64,000 bases of DNA, from contig NZ_NOVE01000006.1 of NCBI RefSeq assembly GCF_002265625.1, positions 1 through 64,000 of the forward strand, written 5' to 3'. The notes below the pieces were generated by a model. The model was not told the DNA's origin and made no database searches. It worked only from the letters and a program-made list of their open reading frames with translations. The stretch is from Prevotella sp. 885 (lineage in GTDB: Bacteria > Bacteroidota > Bacteroidia > Bacteroidales > Bacteroidaceae). Shown one piece after another: positions 24,955-33,246 of the stretch; the first letter of the stretch is position 1, and each line of letters begins with the position of its first letter. Both the position numbers and the translations under genes were made by a program.

Positions 24955-27900
24955 TCACTCCAGATTCTCTGCTTTTACGCCAGGTATGGCTTCGAGGCAG
25001 CGGTGTGCGTCGGCGGAACGGAGGTTGATGCCGATGGACTTTCGGGATGTCGGGCGTATGTCCTGGGCAGCAGCGGCAGGAACTATCTCGGCGAAGAAGA
25101 GGCTGTCGAAGGAACAATCGACGGGACAGTCGCCGTCGTCCTGCATTCCTCCCTGGCTGAAGGCGGAGAGATCGTCAAAGCGGACGTAACGCACTCCCTT
25201 GCTGTCGGTGAGACCAAGGCAGAGCATATCGTCCTGACCACCGATGGAGGCATAGACCACCTCGGCGGCAGAGCTGCGCTTGAAGATGCGGTCGCGGTCA
25301 CGCTTGAGAAGCTGCGAGACGGGGATGCGACATACACGACCCGTGTCGTAGACCATTACCAGCCAACGGTCTTCCTCCTCCTCGTGTACGGCAATCTTGA
25401 GGAGCGCCGGCTGATAGTCGTCCTCGTCCAGCACCTTATAGTTGCCGTCCGCCATGATGCTGATGACAGCCGAAACGGGTAGGTAATTGTCGTAATCGTC
25501 ATACTCATGCAGGATGTTGTTGCGTGAGCGTGACGTCTGGACCGTCCACTCCCCTGCCTCATCGTAAGAGGAAGAGTCGGCTGGCGTTTGCTTCTCGGCT
25601 ATGGGAGCCGGAGACGCCTCCTCTACCGGCAGATCGGTCTGCGGCTGATGCTGCGCCGCCCATGCCCTACGCTGCGAGAGGAAGCTCTCACGATAGGTGT
25701 CGTTGACGCAACGTGCCGAGGTGCCCATACGCTCATAGTAATTGCCATCCACCATGATGGGCGTGGGACATGGCTCGATGCGGATGATGAGAACGTCCCC
25801 CTTGATGGTATTGTCAAAGTTGGTGTGGACGTAATGGGCAGCCTGCTGACCGAGGTCTTGTGCCACGCAGTTGTCTACGTAGACCTTATACTTGTCGCGA
25901 GATCGTGAGAAGAGCGGATGCTTGAGATCCTCGTCGATGCCCATCTCGTAGCCGATGTCAGACACACCTATATATAATGTGCCGCCTTCCGCATTCAGGA
26001 AGGCACAAATCTCCTGCATAATCTTGAGGCGCTGCGCCTTGATGTCCACGCGCATGGACGACTCAGGATAAATGATGGAAGTCTTGAACTCCGTATGGAA
26101 GTCCTCCGAACCGTAATTCTTCTTATTTGAATGGTTCTTGTCGAGTTTGAGCAGGGACCTGATCTTGTCAAGGATGTCGCCCGCCTGAGTGAGCAGCCCA
26201 GCCTTCTTCACGGTATTGTGCGCCATGACGAGGGAGGCAAGCTGCTGCAGCTGCGGATTCTCGTTGTTGAGCGACTTACCGTAGAGATAGTCATAATAGT
26301 CGTCTTTATTGATGCAGCCGATAATTTGGAGCTGCTCGAAGTCGTGGCGCAGGGTGGCGTTATGATATATGAATGCGGCATCGTTCTCCTCCTGACGATG
26401 TATGGCCTCAAGGCTGATGGAGTCAGAGACGGCAAACTCGTTGAGGAGTTCGAGGAGGCGCAGACGGCTGGCGTAATAATTGATTCGCTCGTCATCGGCA
26501 AGGAGCTTGGCGATGAGACGGCAGTAAGAGAGATAATTGTAGGCACGTACGCTGTCGTTCTCGATAGTGGCCTTGGCGTCAATTATGAACATCAGCTCTC
26601 GGACGCTACGCTTGTCCATGGTGCGCACTTCCTCCTCAGCGGCAGAGCTGCCCGTCACGATGTCATAAACCTCGCCTCCGGCAAAATTGACCATAAGACG
26701 ATGGAAAGCCTCAGCCACGGAGATGTGGCGAAGGTCGGAATAGCCGTTGAAGGTGGAGGCGATGAAGCCGTTGGTGCCCTTGGCAAGGCAGTCCACCTCT
26801 ACGACGGCTCCCTTATAGAGGTCGTCCATGGTGATGTCGGGGCTGGGCGATACCGAAACCGACAGTCCCTCATAGCTGATGGCTGGCACACACTTGGCGC
26901 CAGCCGCACCCTTATTGACGATGCAGGTAAGGACAGAATCGTAACCGAGATGTTCCTCACGATACTGCTCCATAAACTCCGTTATGTATTCGGACATGCC
27001 GAAGACGTAAGTGCCGTCAGGATTGATGGCCTTGACGTATACGTCGAGGATGAGCGGCTTGCCGTCTTTCTCGAACGTGGAGACGCCGATGTCGCCGGGA
27101 TAATAAGGTGAGCAGTCTGTGCGGATGTCCAGCGTGCCTGTGCCCTCCACCTCGTCGTTGACAATCTTACACTCGAAAACCAACGTGCCGGGGATGCGTC
27201 TGAAGATGATGACATGTGTCTGGTCGTCGATGTCGAGACTATTAATCTTAGACTGTATGAGAGAAGACTGTGCTGAGAAAACAGCTGTGTAAAGATACTC
27301 CCACAACTTCTTATACTGTCCGATGGTCTTGTATGTGCAGTTGCGAAGGTCGGACGGAATCTTCTCGTCAAGCTCCACCCCGAGTCCGTGCCACAACTTG
27401 AGTTCAGAGGGTAATGCGCTGTAACGACTGCCCATCATAGGAGGAGTGGATGGCATGAGGGTAATGGACGAATGATTGACAAGAAGGCGGGTCTTGCCGG
27501 AACGGAACTCAGCCCCGTCGAAGTCTTCCACGCTATTGTCGTCAATCTGCGAGCAAAGCATATTGGCCATAATGAAAGCGTCGTCACAATCGAAAGGCAG
27601 GGAAAAGTCGATGTCGGCATCCGTAAAGAGAGAAAGGAAAGCCTTATTGAGCGTCTTCTCGGGTTCGCTGACGTTCATGAGCGATACGAGGCGATAAAGC
27701 GTGGAGAGATTGAGGGGAAGGTCGATATAGGGAGATGTAAGGTTCTTCGCCAGCATCAGCTCTATGGCAAGCGTGCTTATCATGGTCTCGCGAGCGGCAG
27801 AGTCGGTCTGGAGCTTGTCGTTCTCAGGATAGAGGCGCGAGACATAGAGGTCGAGTATCTTAAGTAGCTGACGCTGGAAGGGCGGACGGCGCCACAACGA

Positions 27901-28830
27901 ATCGGGCTGCGAACGGAGAGAGGAAAGGATGAGCGATATGGTCCGCTGCATGACGGAAGCGTCAAACATGAAGATGCCGAGGATGATGCCGAAATGCTTG
28001 CGGGGATGATAGATGAAAGCCGACTCAGAGAGGGTCTTGAGGACATCTTCCACATAGCCGACAGCCTCGCCACTATCTACCTTCTCCATAGCCTGAACGC
28101 AATAGCCAGTCTGCTCTATTATCTCCGTGAAGCGTTGCTCCAGTAGGCTGCGCTCCACAATTGTGCACTTAGGAAGGAAGGCAGGCGAAGCAAGGGCGGC
28201 AAGAGACCGGCGGCGGATGTCAGAAAGCACTTCGGGAAGTTCCTCCTTAGGCGTGGACGTTACGACGTGCTGAAGGAAGGAGCCGAACGCCGTGCTGAAC
28301 GTCTCGATGTCAGAATCGCTGAGGACAAGAGTGCGTAAAGCCGGAGTGTTCCAGACGCAGTCGCCAATAATGGATGCGATGTCTGCATCCTTAAGCGAAA
28401 ACTCGGACGCAGCAGCACCCAGAGTGGAGATAAAACGCACCTCCATGTTTTTCTGTAAGATATTAAGTATCTGACACTTGACGCGTGGCGTTAAAGCAGA
28501 ATTGATGGTAGGAATCCAGTTCATCAGCGCCGTAAAGCCATAATTGTCCTCAAGCACAAACTTATCGTCCTTTATATACTTAATCTGAAATTCCACTTCG
28601 TCACCTATCTTATACCGCTCCTGCATAAGACGCTGGATGTTCTGCGACATATAGATGCCCCCGTTGTCGGTTTGATAATAAATGCAGTCAATAAAATCAG
28701 GCTTGGGTTGTTGTCGCTGGAACGCCAACTGCGACACCTGATAAATCTTGCCTTCATGTTCAACAATAAACTTATGACGGTCTTCATCTATTCGGACCAC
28801 TTTAACTTTCAGAAAATGCAAATTGCTCAT
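24955..28830 (-). CDS. Very large AlbA_2 (Schlafen-type) domain protein, 1291 residues
   Basis: Only one domain is recognisable: an AlbA_2/Schlafen-type module at about residues 908-1045, with EFKTSIIYPE, EICAFLNAEGGTLYIGVSDIG, FDNTIKGDVLIIRI and MGTSARCVND in order. The N-terminal 130 residues look like one or two OB/S1-like beta modules (FLKVKVVRIDEDRHKFIVEHEGK, then GDEVEFQIKYI); a similar stretch lies near 540-680. The middle is helical with no family I know. The C-terminal 200 residues are beta-rich. No signal peptide or membrane segment is seen. AlbA_2 proteins include nucleases, regulators and defence proteins, so a nucleic-acid role is likely but unproven. The gene stands alone, between repeat copy B and a cyclophilin gene. 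Confidence 0.82.
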   Translation of the reverse strand: MSNLHFLKVKVVRIDEDRHKFIVEHEGKIYQVSQLAFQRQQPKPDFIDCIYYQTDNGGIYMSQNIQRLMQERYKIGDEVEFQIKYIKDDKFVLEDNYGFTALMNWIPTINSALTPRVKCQILNILQKNMEVRFISTLGAAASEFSLKDADIASIIGDCVWNTPALRTLVLSDSDIETFSTAFGSFLQHVVTSTPKEELPEVLSDIRRRSLAALASPAFLPKCTIVERSLLEQRFTEIIEQTGYCVQAMEKVDSGEAVGYVEDVLKTLSESAFIYHPRKHFGIILGIFMFDASVMQRTISLILSSLRSQPDSLWRRPPFQRQLLKILDLYVSRLYPENDKLQTDSAARETMISTLAIELMLAKNLTSPYIDLPLNLSTLYRLVSLMNVSEPEKTLNKAFLSLFTDADIDFSLPFDCDDAFIMANMLCSQIDDNSVEDFDGAEFRSGKTRLLVNHSSITLMPSTPPMMGSRYSALPSELKLWHGLGVELDEKIPSDLRNCTYKTIGQYKKLWEYLYTAVFSAQSSLIQSKINSLDIDDQTHVIIFRRIPGTLVFECKIVNDEVEGTGTLDIRTDCSPYYPGDIGVSTFEKDGKPLILDVYVKAINPDGTYVFGMSEYITEFMEQYREEHLGYDSVLTCIVNKGAAGAKCVPAISYEGLSVSVSPSPDITMDDLYKGAVVEVDCLAKGTNGFIASTFNGYSDLRHISVAEAFHRLMVNFAGGEVYDIVTGSSAAEEEVRTMDKRSVRELMFIIDAKATIENDSVRAYNYLSYCRLIAKLLADDERINYYASRLRLLELLNEFAVSDSISLEAIHRQEENDAAFIYHNATLRHDFEQLQIIGCINKDDYYDYLYGKSLNNENPQLQQLASLVMAHNTVKKAGLLTQAGDILDKIRSLLKLDKNHSNKKNYGSEDFHTEFKTSIIYPESSMRVDIKAQRLKIMQEICAFLNAEGGTLYIGVSDIGYEMGIDEDLKHPLFSRSRDKYKVYVDNCVAQDLGQQAAHYVHTNFDNTIKGDVLIIRIEPCPTPIMVDGNYYERMGTSARCVNDTYRESFLSQRRAWAAQHQPQTDLPVEEASPAPIAEKQTPADSSSYDEAGEWTVQTSRSRNNILHEYDDYDNYLPVSAVISIMADGNYKVLDEDDYQPALLKIAVHEEEEDRWLVMVYDTGRVCRIPVSQLLKRDRDRIFKRSSAAEVVYASIGGQDDMLCLGLTDSKGVRYVRFDDLSAFSQGGMQDDGDCPVDCSFDSLFFAEIVPAAAAQDIRPTSRKSIGINLRSADAHRCLEAIPGVKAENLE

Positions 28831-28948
28831 TTTAATAAATTGGTTTGGTTAATGATTAGCTTGCAAAATAACAAAAAACATTCAATTTCGGGCGTATAAT
28901 AGGCGAAAATTTATGGTTTGTTAAAAGAAGAGGTTAGACAAAAAGTAG

Positions 28949-28956
28949 TAACTTTG
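28949..28956 (+). promoter_or_regulatory. -7 box of the cyclophilin gene
   Basis: TAACTTTG matches the -7 consensus and lies 35 nt before the start at 28992. No -33 element stands out. Confidence 0.6.
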
Positions 28957-28991
28957 CATAAAACATACATTTTAAGAAAACATTAACGACA

Positions 28992-29729
28992 ATGGCAAAC
29001 ATCAAAATCACAACCACTATGGGCGACATCACAGTACGCCTGTACGACGAGACCCCACTCCATCGCGACAACTTCGTAAAGCTGGCTTCGGAGGGATATT
29101 ATGACAACGTGCTGTTCCACAGAGTGATAGAGAACTTTATGATTCAGGGCGGCGACCCCGACTCGAAGAACGCTCCTGCCGGAAAGCAGTTGGGCATGGG
29201 AGGTCCTGACTATACCATCAAGGCAGAGATAAAGCCCAACCTCTTCCACAAGCGCGGCGCCCTGTGCGCAGCTCGCATGGGCGACGAGGTAAACCCGAAC
29301 CGTGAGTCGAGCGGCAGCCAGTTCTATATTGTCTGGGGCGACGTGTATAAGGCTTCGCAGCTGAAGCAGATGGAGAAGCAGATGAAGCAGAACCAAGTGA
29401 CCATCACCTTCAACGACCTCGTGACATACCACAAGGAGGAGATAATGGAGATGCGCCGCAATCGTGACCGTGCCGGCCTGCAGGACATGCAGGAGCGTCT
29501 GATGAAGGAAGCACAGGACATCTGCAAGGCTAATCCTGTGGGACTGAGCGAGGAGCAGATGGAGGCATACACGACCATCGGCGGCACTCCACACCTGGAC
29601 GGACAGTACACGGTATTCGGCGAGGTGACAGAAGGACTGGACGTGGTGGAGAAAATCCAGTCTGTAGAGACGCAGCGTGGCGACCGCCCCTGCGAGGACA
29701 TCAAGATATTGAAGACAGATGTACTGTAA
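28992..29729 (+). CDS. Cyclophilin-type peptidyl-prolyl isomerase
   Basis: This 245-residue cyclophilin isomerises proline peptide bonds. Core motifs are FHRVIENFMIQGGDP (catalytic Arg), SSGSQFYIVWG and LDGQYTVFGEVTEGLDVV. There is no signal peptide, so it is cytoplasmic. Between QFYIV and the GTPHLDGQY strand sits a charged helical insert of about 75 residues (KQMEKQMKQNQV through EEIMEMRRNRDRAGLQDM), which bacterial PpiB lacks and which makes the protein much longer than the usual 165. A small gene overlaps its 3' end by 11 nt, so they are translationally coupled. Confidence 0.92.
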   Translation: MANIKITTTMGDITVRLYDETPLHRDNFVKLASEGYYDNVLFHRVIENFMIQGGDPDSKNAPAGKQLGMGGPDYTIKAEIKPNLFHKRGALCAARMGDEVNPNRESSGSQFYIVWGDVYKASQLKQMEKQMKQNQVTITFNDLVTYHKEEIMEMRRNRDRAGLQDMQERLMKEAQDICKANPVGLSEEQMEAYTTIGGTPHLDGQYTVFGEVTEGLDVVEKIQSVETQRGDRPCEDIKILKTDVL

Positions 29730-29964
29730 AGACAGCATAGAGTCGGCATACTGCTTCTTCCACCAGAAGTGGAGAGTGTATGCCCACTCCACCATACCGT
29801 CCCAGAAGGACGACATCGAGTATGCCATCTCTTCATACGTGCAGGATATGGACAAGGCGCTATACAGCCATATAGCACACGGAAAGGAGGACTTTCTGTG
29901 CGAACACCTGACGTTCGCTTCCGACATGCAAAGCGCCCTACATGACCTGGAAAACATGATGTGA
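29719..29964 (+). CDS. Small conserved-looking protein, 81 residues
   Basis: The start at 29719 overlaps the cyclophilin stop by 11 nt, and addA begins 27 nt after its stop. The protein is soluble and acidic, with CFFHQKWRVYAHSTIPSQKD and DDIEYAISSYVQDMDKALY as its most distinctive stretches. I recall similar short proteins beside helicase genes in Bacteroidales, but know no function. Coupling and position suggest co-expression with addA and addB. Confidence 0.78.
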   Translation: MYCKDSIESAYCFFHQKWRVYAHSTIPSQKDDIEYAISSYVQDMDKALYSHIAHGKEDFLCEHLTFASDMQSALHDLENMM

Positions 29965-29991
29965 CACCTTTTTCTAAAAACAAAACATTAT

Positions 29992-32900
29992 ATGAACGAC
30001 AAGGCTCTTACTATATATAAGGCAAGTGCTGGTAGCGGAAAGACATTCACGCTTTCCGCAGAATACATAAAACTGCTTATCCTAAATCCTAACAGCTACC
30101 GAAGCACTCTTGCCGTGACCTTCACCAACAAGGCTACGGAGGAGATGAAAATGCGCATCCTCAGCCAGCTATACGGCATCTGGAAACAACTGCCAGACTC
30201 GAAGGGATATGCGGACAAGATAAAGAAAGAGCTGGGCATAGGCGACAAGATGCTTACGGAGAGAGCCGGCATAGCCCTTCACAACATCGTAAGCAACTAC
30301 AGCTACTTCAGAATAGAGACCATCGACTCTTTCTTTCAGAGCGTGCTACGCAATCTTGCAAGAGAGCTGGACCTGACAGCCAATCTCAAGGTGGAGCTGA
30401 ACGACGAGGACATCGAGTCGAACGCCGTGGACCAGCTCATAACCGAACTGCGCGAGAAGGACGACTTTCTGAAATGGATAATGGACTTCATCCAGGAGAA
30501 CATCGACGAAGAACACGACTGGAACGTCATCGGAAACATCAAGGAATTCGGCAAGAACATATTCAAGGAATTCTATAAGACACACTCGAAGGAGCTGAAC
30601 AAGAAGCTGGCGGAGAAGGGATTTTTCGGACGTTATACCCACATGCTGCGCCAGCTCAGAGACAACGCCAAGAAAGACATCCAGACAGAAGCCGAACGCT
30701 TCTTTCAGGCGCTGGAGGAAAGAGGATATACGGTGAATGACCTGAGCAATAAAACGAAAGGCGTGGCTAGATACTTCATCAAGATAAGGAACGGAGTGAT
30801 GGACGACAGCATTCTGACAAAAACGGCTGTCGGAGCGCTCAACGGCGAAACGGACAAATGGGTGACGGGAAGCGCCCCGCAAGACTTGCGCGACTTCGCC
30901 ACAGGCACGCTGGCGAAGATTCTGGAGGAGACGGAAGAGGTGAGATCGAAAAGATGGCGTACGTACCAGTCGGCTGCACTAACCCTGCGAAACATCAATC
31001 AGCTGCGACTCCTTAACAGCATAGATACAAAGGTGAGGGAGATGAATATGGAAACCAACCGCTTCCTGCTCAGCGACACCCACTCCCTACTCCACTCGCT
31101 CATACAGGACTCTGACTCGCCCTTCATCTTCGAAAAGATAGGCACACGTCTGGAGACCATCATGATAGACGAGTTTCAGGACACGAGCGTCATACAATGG
31201 CAGAACTTCAAGGTGCTGCTGGAAGAATGTATGAGTAACGGCGAGACTAAAGGCAACCTTATCGTAGGCGACGTGAAGCAGAGCATCTACAGATGGCGAT
31301 CGGGCGACTGGCGAATGCTGAACAACATAGAGACGGAATTTCCTGGCAAGAATGACATGCTGAAACTGGAACCTCTGGACACCAACTGGCGTTCGCAACG
31401 TAACGTCATAGTCTTCAACAACGCATTCTTCAAAGCTATGGCTGACGTGGAGTATGACAATCTGACACAGCTGGACAGCTCGGACAACGGCATACTACGT
31501 GCCGAACAGCTGAAGAAGGCTTACTCGGACGTGGAGCAGAAAGTGGCGGAGAAGAAGAAGGAGGCTTTAGGACGTGTGGAGATAACCTTGCTGCCAGGCA
31601 ATAAGGGCAACAACTCGAACGAGGAGATGATGGAGATGGTGAAGACCAACATAGAAAGCCTGCTCAGCCAAGGAGCGGCATTGGCGGACATAGCCATCAT
31701 AGCAAGATCAAACAATACATTGCAAGCCATAGCTGACTATCTGGCGATGGAGCTGCCGACGGTCAGACTGGTGTCGAACGAGGCGTACAGGCTGGACAGC
31801 TCTATGGCGGTGGAGATAATCGTAAACGCCATGCGTTACCTTGTGGACACGGACAATGCCGTGACAGCAATATACCTCCAGAAAGCCATACTGACACACA
31901 TCATGGGAAAGACGGAGGAAGAAGCCAACAGCATTATTGCCAAGGAAGGATCGTTCGCAGAAACGCTTCCGGCAGAATATCTCAATAACCTGACGGAGCT
32001 GGCTTGCATGCCGCTATACGACTTGGCAGAGCACCTCTACAACATCTTCCACCTCCAGACCATAGAGGGCGAAGACGCTTACCTCTTCAAGTTCTTCGAC
32101 TTGCTGGCAGACTTCATCGTCAACAATACGGCTGACATCAATACGTTCATAAACGAATGGGACAGCTCGTTCTACAAGAAGACCATTCCTGCCGACTCCA
32201 TCGACGGCATACAACTCATAACCATACATAAGAGTAAGGGACTGGAGTTTGAGCACGTGATAATGCCGTTCTGCGACTGGCAGATAGAGAAGAGCGGAAC
32301 GATATGGTGTTCGCCAAAGGATGATCCCTTCGATGCCCTGCCCGTGCTCCCCGTACCGTTCAGCTCAAAGCAGATGCTGGGCACCATATATGAGGAAGAC
32401 TACTATGAGGAGCATCTGCAGAACATGGTGGACAATCTGAATATGCTATATGTGGGTTTCACACGAGCTTCGTCAAGCCTCATCGTTTTCGGCAAGCGTG
32501 GCAACTCGCTCAGCAGATCATCGTCAATGGAGCAAGCCCTCTTCAAGATGGATCTGCCTGGAAGCGTCATAGAAGGAACGCCAGGCGACAACAAGAGCAC
32601 CATGACATTCACGTACGGCGAAACTTATATAGCCAAGGAACACAAGCATGAAGCGTCGGCTAACATCTTCCTTCCCAAGAAGGAGAAGATAGAGGCGGCA
32701 TACAGGAGTTACAAAGGAAAAGGAAAGTTCCGACAGAGCAACAAGAGCCAGGACTTTATCACACCCGACGACAACGTGGAGGAAAAGCAGAAACAGACGT
32801 ACATCAAGACGGGACGACTGCTGCACAAGCTGTTTGCCACGATAAAGACCAAGGCTGACATCTGCCCTGCCATAGACGAACTGGTGGCAGAAGGCGTGCT

Positions 32901-33246
32901 GGACGACGAGACCATGACGGCTGAACAGCTGAGGAAGATGGTGGAGAAGAGAATGACGAACAAGCAGGTGGCAGAATGGTTCGAGGACAAATGGACGCTC
33001 TTCAACGAATGCTCCATCCTGCTGTACGATAAGGCTACGGACACCGTGACGGAACGACGACCGGACAGAGTGATGAAGGACGGCGAGAGGATTGTAGTAG
33101 TGGACTTCAAGTTCGGCAATCCGGCTCCGGAATATATTGATCAAGTAAGAAACTATATGGCAATAATGAAGAACATGGGATATGCCGACGTGAAGGGATA
33201 CCTGTGGTATGTTTATTCTAACACTATAGAGGAGGTAAGATTATGA
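29992..33246 (+). CDS. addA: AddA/RecB-like UvrD-type helicase-nuclease
   Basis: This 1084-residue superfamily 1 helicase has Walker A ASAGSGKTFTL (residues 11-21), motif Ia VTFTNKATEEMKMRI, Walker B/II MIDEFQDTSVIQW, motif III VGDVKQSIYRWRSGD, and motifs V/VI in TIHKSKGLEFEHVIMPF and NMLYVGFTRAS. A C-terminal RecB-type nuclease is indicated by DRVMKDGERIVVVDFKFG (Asp and Lys of the PD-(D/E)XK site). It is the helicase-nuclease subunit of an AddAB-type complex that resects double-strand breaks for RecA. The stop overlaps addB by 4 nt. Confidence 0.92.
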   Translation: MNDKALTIYKASAGSGKTFTLSAEYIKLLILNPNSYRSTLAVTFTNKATEEMKMRILSQLYGIWKQLPDSKGYADKIKKELGIGDKMLTERAGIALHNIVSNYSYFRIETIDSFFQSVLRNLARELDLTANLKVELNDEDIESNAVDQLITELREKDDFLKWIMDFIQENIDEEHDWNVIGNIKEFGKNIFKEFYKTHSKELNKKLAEKGFFGRYTHMLRQLRDNAKKDIQTEAERFFQALEERGYTVNDLSNKTKGVARYFIKIRNGVMDDSILTKTAVGALNGETDKWVTGSAPQDLRDFATGTLAKILEETEEVRSKRWRTYQSAALTLRNINQLRLLNSIDTKVREMNMETNRFLLSDTHSLLHSLIQDSDSPFIFEKIGTRLETIMIDEFQDTSVIQWQNFKVLLEECMSNGETKGNLIVGDVKQSIYRWRSGDWRMLNNIETEFPGKNDMLKLEPLDTNWRSQRNVIVFNNAFFKAMADVEYDNLTQLDSSDNGILRAEQLKKAYSDVEQKVAEKKKEALGRVEITLLPGNKGNNSNEEMMEMVKTNIESLLSQGAALADIAIIARSNNTLQAIADYLAMELPTVRLVSNEAYRLDSSMAVEIIVNAMRYLVDTDNAVTAIYLQKAILTHIMGKTEEEANSIIAKEGSFAETLPAEYLNNLTELACMPLYDLAEHLYNIFHLQTIEGEDAYLFKFFDLLADFIVNNTADINTFINEWDSSFYKKTIPADSIDGIQLITIHKSKGLEFEHVIMPFCDWQIEKSGTIWCSPKDDPFDALPVLPVPFSSKQMLGTIYEEDYYEEHLQNMVDNLNMLYVGFTRASSSLIVFGKRGNSLSRSSSMEQALFKMDLPGSVIEGTPGDNKSTMTFTYGETYIAKEHKHEASANIFLPKKEKIEAAYRSYKGKGKFRQSNKSQDFITPDDNVEEKQKQTYIKTGRLLHKLFATIKTKADICPAIDELVAEGVLDDETMTAEQLRKMVEKRMTNKQVAEWFEDKWTLFNECSILLYDKATDTVTERRPDRVMKDGERIVVVDFKFGNPAPEYIDQVRNYMAIMKNMGYADVKGYLWYVYSNTIEEVRL

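Noticed and set aside
26131..27111. Long open frame antisense to the AlbA_2 gene (326 codons)
   Set aside because: It lies fully inside the opposite-strand coding gene, has no promoter or recognisable protein features, and reflects codon composition of the real gene.
28983..29957. Antisense frame over the cyclophilin and small gene (324 codons)
   Set aside because: The plus strand has clear cyclophilin motifs; the antisense translation shows no family features.
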